DNA of 64,000 nucleotides, from the NCBI GenBank assembly GCA_963707075.1, contig CAVPOX010000004.1:744001-808000 (forward strand). Reading direction: 5' to 3'. The position numbers and the translations under genes are program-made. Positions 59,689-64,000 of this stretch are shown here, in pieces (position 1 is the stretch's first letter; each line of letters starts with the position of its first letter). This stretch comes from CAXMQZ01 sp963707075 (lineage in GTDB: Bacteria; Acidobacteriota; Thermoanaerobaculia; Multivoradales; JAHEKO01). The notes under the pieces were generated by a model. That model searched no databases. It was given only the letters and a program-made list of their open reading frames with translations, and was not told where the DNA came from.

Positions 59689-60501
59689 TCAGGAGGACTT
59701 CTCCTTCTTGGTCGACAGAAGGATCCAGCCCGCTGCGAGGCCGGCTACGAAGACTATGGGGATAACGACGAACCAGACGGAATTGTCCGCAGGCTGTGCC
59801 GATTGAGCGGTGGATGGCTCAGTTGTTTGCGCTGTCGCGGGCGGAGGCACGGTCTGCTGTTGCGGCGGCGCCACTGGTTTCAGAGCAGAGGCCGTCAGGT
59901 CGGGCGTGGCCTTTTCGTAGGAGAACTGGACGAAGAAGCTGCCACCTTCAGGTACGGGGCCAAGCTCCTCTCTTTGGTAGGTCAGACCGTCCTGGCCCAT
60001 ACCTGGCGGTGCAGAGCTGGGAGCGACGGAAAAGTTGGCAGCTCCGAGAGGCTGCATGACCTCATAGGCTGCAACGTCGATTTCTGGACCGCCTGGCCAC
60101 TCGAACGTAAAGCTGCGAGCCGGTTGCGAAGTCTCCAGGTCAAGATAGAACTCGAGACGAATCTCGGGCAGGTCAGCTTGCAGGTGCACGATGTTCCACT
60201 TCTCTCCGTTTTCTATGGTGTAAGGAGCGACCAACAGACCCGTTGTTGGGCCTCGCTTCGCCACAGCACTTGGTACTGCGACTGCTGCAGGAATTGGCAG
60301 GGACACGGTGATGGGTAGCTGCACATCGGGTGACAGCATCCCCTTGTACATCACCAGGACGGCTGGTTGGTCGTACTCGGGCCAGATGGCCACCTCGAAG
60401 CGTTGGAAGTGGACGTGGGGCGGGTCCTGGGCGATTGCGGGCGCCAAAGACGCAGTCAGAAGAGTCCACAGTAGGACGGAGTGTCGTGAGTATCTTGTCA
60501 A
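59689..60501 (-). CDS. Exported membrane-anchored beta-sandwich protein, unknown function
   Basis: 270 residues from TTG 60501. The signal peptide (about 8-25) ends near AIAQD. A strand-rich domain (about 27-215) has VLVMYKGMLSPDVQLPITVS and a membrane-proximal Pro/Gln/Thr-rich linker (about 215-245). A C-terminal helix (VWFVVIPIVFVAGLAAGWIL) precedes a short basic tail. It is translated just before the sensor kinase gene and likely belongs to the same operon; it could present a ligand to the kinase. The family is not recognised. Confidence 0.7.
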   Translation of the reverse strand: MTRYSRHSVLLWTLLTASLAPAIAQDPPHVHFQRFEVAIWPEYDQPAVLVMYKGMLSPDVQLPITVSLPIPAAVAVPSAVAKRGPTTGLLVAPYTIENGEKWNIVHLQADLPEIRLEFYLDLETSQPARSFTFEWPGGPEIDVAAYEVMQPLGAANFSVAPSSAPPGMGQDGLTYQREELGPVPEGGSFFVQFSYEKATPDLTASALKPVAPPQQQTVPPPATAQTTEPSTAQSAQPADNSVWFVVIPIVFVAGLAAGWILLSTKKEKSS

Positions 60502-60557
60502 CGAAAGTATCCCCCAAGGGACGGCCGTCGCAGAGGCCGGCCGCTTCAGACTCTAAG

Positions 60558-61562
60558 TCAAACGTTGGCTTTCCAGGATTTCAGGATGTCCATGTAATTG
60601 GCCCGCTCGTAAGCGGCGGGGTCGGGGCTGCGCAGCAGGTTCATACTACCGCGGGCCTGAGCCAGGGAGTCGTAGTCGTGCTCGATAAGCCAGGTGGCCA
60701 CACCGCGGCGGATGAGGGCCAGGTATTCGGGGCCGTTCTTGAGCAGGGCAGAGGTCATCTGCACGGCTTCAGCGCCCGTCATGATGGCCTTGATCGCGTC
60801 GATCGGAGTGTGCACCCCGCCGGTAATCGCCAGGTCCATCTCGAGCCTGCCCGACAGGATGGCCAGCCAACGCAGACGCAGCAGGAGGTCAGCGGAGCTC
60901 GAGAGATGCAGGGAGCGGGTCACTTCGAGCTCTTCCGGGTCGATGTCGGGCTGGTAGAAGCGGTTGAATAGCACCAGGCCGTCGGCCCCGGCCACTTCGA
61001 TGCACTTGGCGAAGTGCGCCAGGGCTGTGTAGAAGGGGGAGAGTTTGACCGAGAGCGGAATCGAGATCGAGTTCTTGATCTCCTTGACGATGTCGACGGT
61101 GCGGCCTTCGATCTCGGCGGCGCTCTCTTCAGGGTTGGTGGGGATGGCATAGACGTTGAGCTCGAGGGCTCTGGCTCCCGCCTCTTCGATGAGGCCGGCG
61201 TACTCGAGCCAGCGGCCCTTGGTGGTGCCGTTGAGCGAACCGATGACGGGGATGTCGACGGCTTCGACCACTCTGAAGAGCTTCTGCAGATATTCCTCGG
61301 GTCCGAAAGAGAGATGCTCCGGTTCGGGGAGGTAGGTCTGGGCCTCCGCAAAGGAGTACGCCGGTTCGTCGATGAAGTGGGCGGCAGACTCCTGCTCGTA
61401 GGTCACCTGTTCCTCGAACAGGGAGTTCATCACGATGGCGGCGGCACCGGCATCTTCCAGGCGTCGCACCATGTCGAGGTCGTCGACCAGGGGCGAGGCC
61501 CCGGGCATGAAGGGGTGGGGCAGGTCGAGTCCGAGATATTGGATCGATAAGTCCATAGTCAT
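60558..61562 (-). CDS. Dihydroorotate-dehydrogenase-like FMN protein
   Basis: 334 residues, TIM-barrel flavoprotein of the PyrD/PreA type (LGLDLPHPFMPGASPL, SIPLSVKLSPFY, GADGLVLFNRFYQPDI, ITGGVHTPIDAIKAIMTGA). Proteins of this subfamily are often coded next to pyruvate:ferredoxin oxidoreductase, as here (20 bp upstream), and are not necessarily pyrimidine enzymes. AGGAGA precedes ATG 61562. The physiological reaction is not known from sequence. Confidence 0.88.
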   Translation of the reverse strand: MTMDLSIQYLGLDLPHPFMPGASPLVDDLDMVRRLEDAGAAAIVMNSLFEEQVTYEQESAAHFIDEPAYSFAEAQTYLPEPEHLSFGPEEYLQKLFRVVEAVDIPVIGSLNGTTKGRWLEYAGLIEEAGARALELNVYAIPTNPEESAAEIEGRTVDIVKEIKNSISIPLSVKLSPFYTALAHFAKCIEVAGADGLVLFNRFYQPDIDPEELEVTRSLHLSSSADLLLRLRWLAILSGRLEMDLAITGGVHTPIDAIKAIMTGAEAVQMTSALLKNGPEYLALIRRGVATWLIEHDYDSLAQARGSMNLLRSPDPAAYERANYMDILKSWKANV

Positions 61563-61582
61563 GTTCTCCTGGGAAAAGGCAC

Positions 61583-64000
61583 CTACGACGGGGTTTCCTC
61601 GGTCTCTTCGACCGTTTCCTGGGCTTGTTTGGGGAGAGTCAGGCCGGCCAGGTGCTCATACACGGCCCAGCGCTTCTGGGCGTTGTCCTGCGCCATGGCG
61701 GTCAGCATCTTGTAGCGCTCGGGGTTCATCTTCTCGACCATGCGGAACCGCGCCTCGAGCTTCATGTAGTCGTGCACCGCTCCGGTGGGTTTCCTGGAGT
61801 CGAGCTTGAGCGGGGGCTGACCTTCCTCGACACGCCGTGGATCGTAGCGATAGAGGGCCCAGCCGCCGGATTTGACGATCCGCTTCTGTTGTTCCACCTG
61901 GGTCGCCAGATCGTAGCCGTGGGCAATGCAGGGGCTGTAGGCCACCACCAGGGAAGGTCCGGGGTAGGCCTCGGCTTCCCGCAGCGCCTGGACGGTCTGG
62001 TTCATGTTTGCGCCGAAGGCGACGCGCGCCACGTAGACAGAGCGGAAGGTGATCGCTTCGAGACCGAGGGGCTTCTTGGCGTGGTCTTTGCCCGCCGAAG
62101 CGAATTTGGCCGCCGCCCCGATCGGTGTGGCCTTGGAGGCCTGCCCGCCGGTGTTGGAGTAGACCTCGGTGTCGAGAACCAGGATGTTGACGTCCCGGTC
62201 GGTGTTGAGGACATGGTCGAGACCGCCGAAGCCGATGTCGTAGGCCCAGCCATCGCCGCCGACCAGCCAAATGCTCTTCTTGACCAGATAGTCGGCGACA
62301 GAGTGGAGGCGCTTGGCGTCGGCATTGCCCAGAGCGTCGAGCCTGCCGCGCAGGATGTCCACCCGGCCGCGTTGCTCGGCGATGCCGGCTTCGGAGCTCA
62401 TATCGGCTTCCAGCAGGCCGGTCACCAGCTCGTCGCCGACATCCGAGGCCAGGCCCTTCAAGAGGCGCTCGGCACGACTCGAAAGGCTGTCGACGGCCAT
62501 GCGGAAACCGAGACCGAATTCGGCATTGTCTTCGAAAAGCGAGTTGGCCCAGGCCGGACCGCGCCCGTCTTCGTTGGTGGTGTAGGGCGTCGTGGGTAGA
62601 TTGCCGCCGTAGATGGAGGAGCAGCCCGTGGCGTTGGCGATCAACAGGCGGTCGCCAAACAGCTGGGAGAGCAGCTTCACATAGGGTGTCTCACCGCAGC
62701 CGGCACAGGCCCCCGAGTACTCGAACAAGGGCTCCAACCACTGTGAGCCCTTGGCGTCGAAGCGGTTGATCTCCGTGCGATCGATCTCCGGCAGATCGAG
62801 GAAGAACTCGTAGTTGGCCTGCTCGCGGTCGCGAACCGGCCGTTGCAGCTCCATATTGATGGCCTTGCGACGAGGGTTGGTCTTGTTCTTGGCCGGGCAG
62901 ACCTCGACGCAGAGACTGCAACCGGTGCAGTCTTCGGGCGCGACCTGGATGGTGAACTTGAACCCCTTGAAGTCGGGCGCCTTGTAGTCGATAGAGAGGA
63001 AGTCCTCGGGAGCGCCTGCCAGCGCCTCGGGCTGATAGACCTTGGCGCGGATGGCCGCATGGGGGCAGACGAGAGCGCATTGGTTGCACTGGATGCAGAC
63101 ATCCTCGTCCCAGAGCGGGATCTCCATGGCGATGTTGCGCTTCTCCCACTTGGTGGTGCCGGTCGGCCAGGTCCCATCGGGGGTGAAGGCCGAAACGGGC
63201 AGCAGGTCGCCCTTGTTGGCCAGCATGACGCCGGTGACCTTCTGGACGAAATCGGGGGCCGCTTCGGAGATGATCGGCGGCCGCTGGAAGGTGGAGGTGA
63301 CCTCCTTGGGGACCTCGACCTGAAAGAGATGCGCCAGCGTCGCGTCGACGGCGGCAAAGTTCTTGTCGACCAGGACCTGGCCCTTCTTGCCGTAAGTCTT
63401 GTTGATGGCCTCCTTGATCTTGGCGATGGCCTCGTCCTTGGGGATGACGTTGGCCAGGGCGAAGAAGCAGGTCTGCATGATGGTGTTGATGCGGCCGCCC
63501 ATGCCGGTCTGGCGGGCGACCTCGTACCCGTCAATGACCCACAGGTCCAGCTCCTTGTCGAGGATCGTCTCCTGCACTTCCCTGGGCAGGTGGTCCCAGA
63601 CCTCGTCGGGGCCGTAAGGGGCGTTGAGCAGGAAGGTGGCGCCCTTGTCGGCATACTCGAGCACGTCGAACCGCTCCAGGAAGTTGAACTGGTGGCAGGC
63701 GACGAAGGTGGCCTTCCGGATCAGGTAGGTCGAGTGAATTGGCTCGGTGCCGAAACGCAAATGCGAGATGGTGACTGCCCCGGACTTCTTCGAGTCGTAG
63801 ACAAAGTAGCCTTGAGCGTAGTTTTCGGTCTCTTCGCCGATGATCTTGATCGAGTTCTTGTTGGCACTGACGGTGCCGTCGGCTCCGAGGCCCCAGAAGA
63901 CTGCGCGGACGCGACCTTCGGGTTCGATGTCGAACGGTTCCACCGGGATCGACGTGTGGGTGACATCGTCGACGATGCCAACGGTGAAGTGGTTGTGCGG
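61583..64000 (-). CDS. nifJ: Pyruvate:ferredoxin (flavodoxin) oxidoreductase, partial
   Basis: At least 805 residues of a ~1200-residue single-chain enzyme; the N-terminal part continues beyond the right edge. The frame is open to 64000 (NHFTVGIVDDVTH upstream of the internal GTG at 63943). It carries two [4Fe-4S] motifs (CIQCNQCALVCPH and CTGCSLCVEVCPAKN), a proximal CAGCGETPY and the thiamine site GDGWAYDIGFGG with DTEVYSNTGGQASKATP. It oxidises pyruvate to acetyl-CoA with reduction of ferredoxin, fitting an anaerobe. Followed by the dihydroorotate-dehydrogenase-like gene. Confidence 0.96.
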   Translation of the reverse strand, partial: PHNHFTVGIVDDVTHTSIPVEPFDIEPEGRVRAVFWGLGADGTVSANKNSIKIIGEETENYAQGYFVYDSKKSGAVTISHLRFGTEPIHSTYLIRKATFVACHQFNFLERFDVLEYADKGATFLLNAPYGPDEVWDHLPREVQETILDKELDLWVIDGYEVARQTGMGGRINTIMQTCFFALANVIPKDEAIAKIKEAINKTYGKKGQVLVDKNFAAVDATLAHLFQVEVPKEVTSTFQRPPIISEAAPDFVQKVTGVMLANKGDLLPVSAFTPDGTWPTGTTKWEKRNIAMEIPLWDEDVCIQCNQCALVCPHAAIRAKVYQPEALAGAPEDFLSIDYKAPDFKGFKFTIQVAPEDCTGCSLCVEVCPAKNKTNPRRKAINMELQRPVRDREQANYEFFLDLPEIDRTEINRFDAKGSQWLEPLFEYSGACAGCGETPYVKLLSQLFGDRLLIANATGCSSIYGGNLPTTPYTTNEDGRGPAWANSLFEDNAEFGLGFRMAVDSLSSRAERLLKGLASDVGDELVTGLLEADMSSEAGIAEQRGRVDILRGRLDALGNADAKRLHSVADYLVKKSIWLVGGDGWAYDIGFGGLDHVLNTDRDVNILVLDTEVYSNTGGQASKATPIGAAAKFASAGKDHAKKPLGLEAITFRSVYVARVAFGANMNQTVQALREAEAYPGPSLVVAYSPCIAHGYDLATQVEQQKRIVKSGGWALYRYDPRRVEEGQPPLKLDSRKPTGAVHDYMKLEARFRMVEKMNPERYKMLTAMAQDNAQKRWAVYEHLAGLTLPKQAQETVEETEETPS

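Overview
The window is a high-GC, gene-dense chromosomal segment of a bacterium built for anaerobic respiration and, apparently, extracellular electron transfer. The large secreted multiheme cytochromes, sigma-54 regulation, TPR/PMT-type membrane glycosyltransferases, Thr-type 'sulfatases' and periplasmic Hyb-type hydrogenase together suggest an Acidobacteriota-like (or deltaproteobacterium-like) organism. That assignment is inference, because no rRNA or taxonomic marker gene is present.

Layout. (1) 1-5115, minus strand: an operon of a heme-binding sensor kinase, two response regulators fused to glycine-cleavage-H-like domains, a pentaheme cytochrome, a HybA/NrfC-like ferredoxin and the start of an NrfD/HybB-like membrane subunit. 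(2) 5273-8718, plus strand: a molybdopterin oxidoreductase and a fused DmsB-DmsC partner. (3) 8755-12344, minus strand: two small secreted Gly-rich proteins, an outer-membrane-type protein and a sigma-54 activator, with two sigma-54 promoter matches. (4) 12687-26733: a complete hybO-A-B-C [NiFe] hydrogenase operon, divergent hypA-hypB-nickel transporter genes, and hypF-C-D-E, interrupted by a membrane glycosyltransferase gene and a 160-bp inverted-repeat element. (5) 26824-29272: a Rieske lipoprotein, an SDR fusion protein and a small membrane protein. (6) 29273-32923: a long regulatory leader, a decaheme MtrA/DmsE-type cytochrome and an MtrB/PioB-type barrel cut by one in-frame TGA. (7) 33008-41909: glycosyltransferases, a phosphatase-superfamily lipoprotein, a ChaN-PDZ protein and an SGNH-TPR protein. 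(8) 41968-55159: the most striking region. Two hexaheme cytochromes resembling the nanowire protein OmcS bracket an eight-gene, mostly overlapping operon: beta-barrel, two CsgG/LpoB-like proteins, parvulin chaperone, 26-heme and 16-heme cytochromes, and two beta-propellers. (9) 55538-60501: a degenerate receiver, a secreted protein and a sigma-54 two-component system whose kinase carries a heme motif. (10) 60558-64000: a dihydroorotate-dehydrogenase-like protein and pyruvate:ferredoxin oxidoreductase (truncated by the window).

How the parts may work together. Hydrogenase, the molybdoenzyme, the NrfCD-like module and pyruvate:ferredoxin oxidoreductase would feed or drain the quinone and ferredoxin pools. 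The decaheme/barrel pair and the OmcS-like system would carry electrons across the outer membrane. Two layers of shared regulation are visible. Four sigma-54 (-24/-12) matches include a near-perfect one upstream of an OmcS-like gene. A palindrome of the form TACCC-N4-GGGTA occurs twice between the divergent hydrogenase and hypA operons and twice upstream of the decaheme operon.

The strongest candidate for a new system is the OmcS-like nanowire cluster at 41968-55159. From memory it matches the part list of the Geobacter omcS-companion (osc) genes (prolyl isomerase, channel-like proteins, beta-propeller), but here it also contains 26- and 16-heme cytochromes in the same operon.
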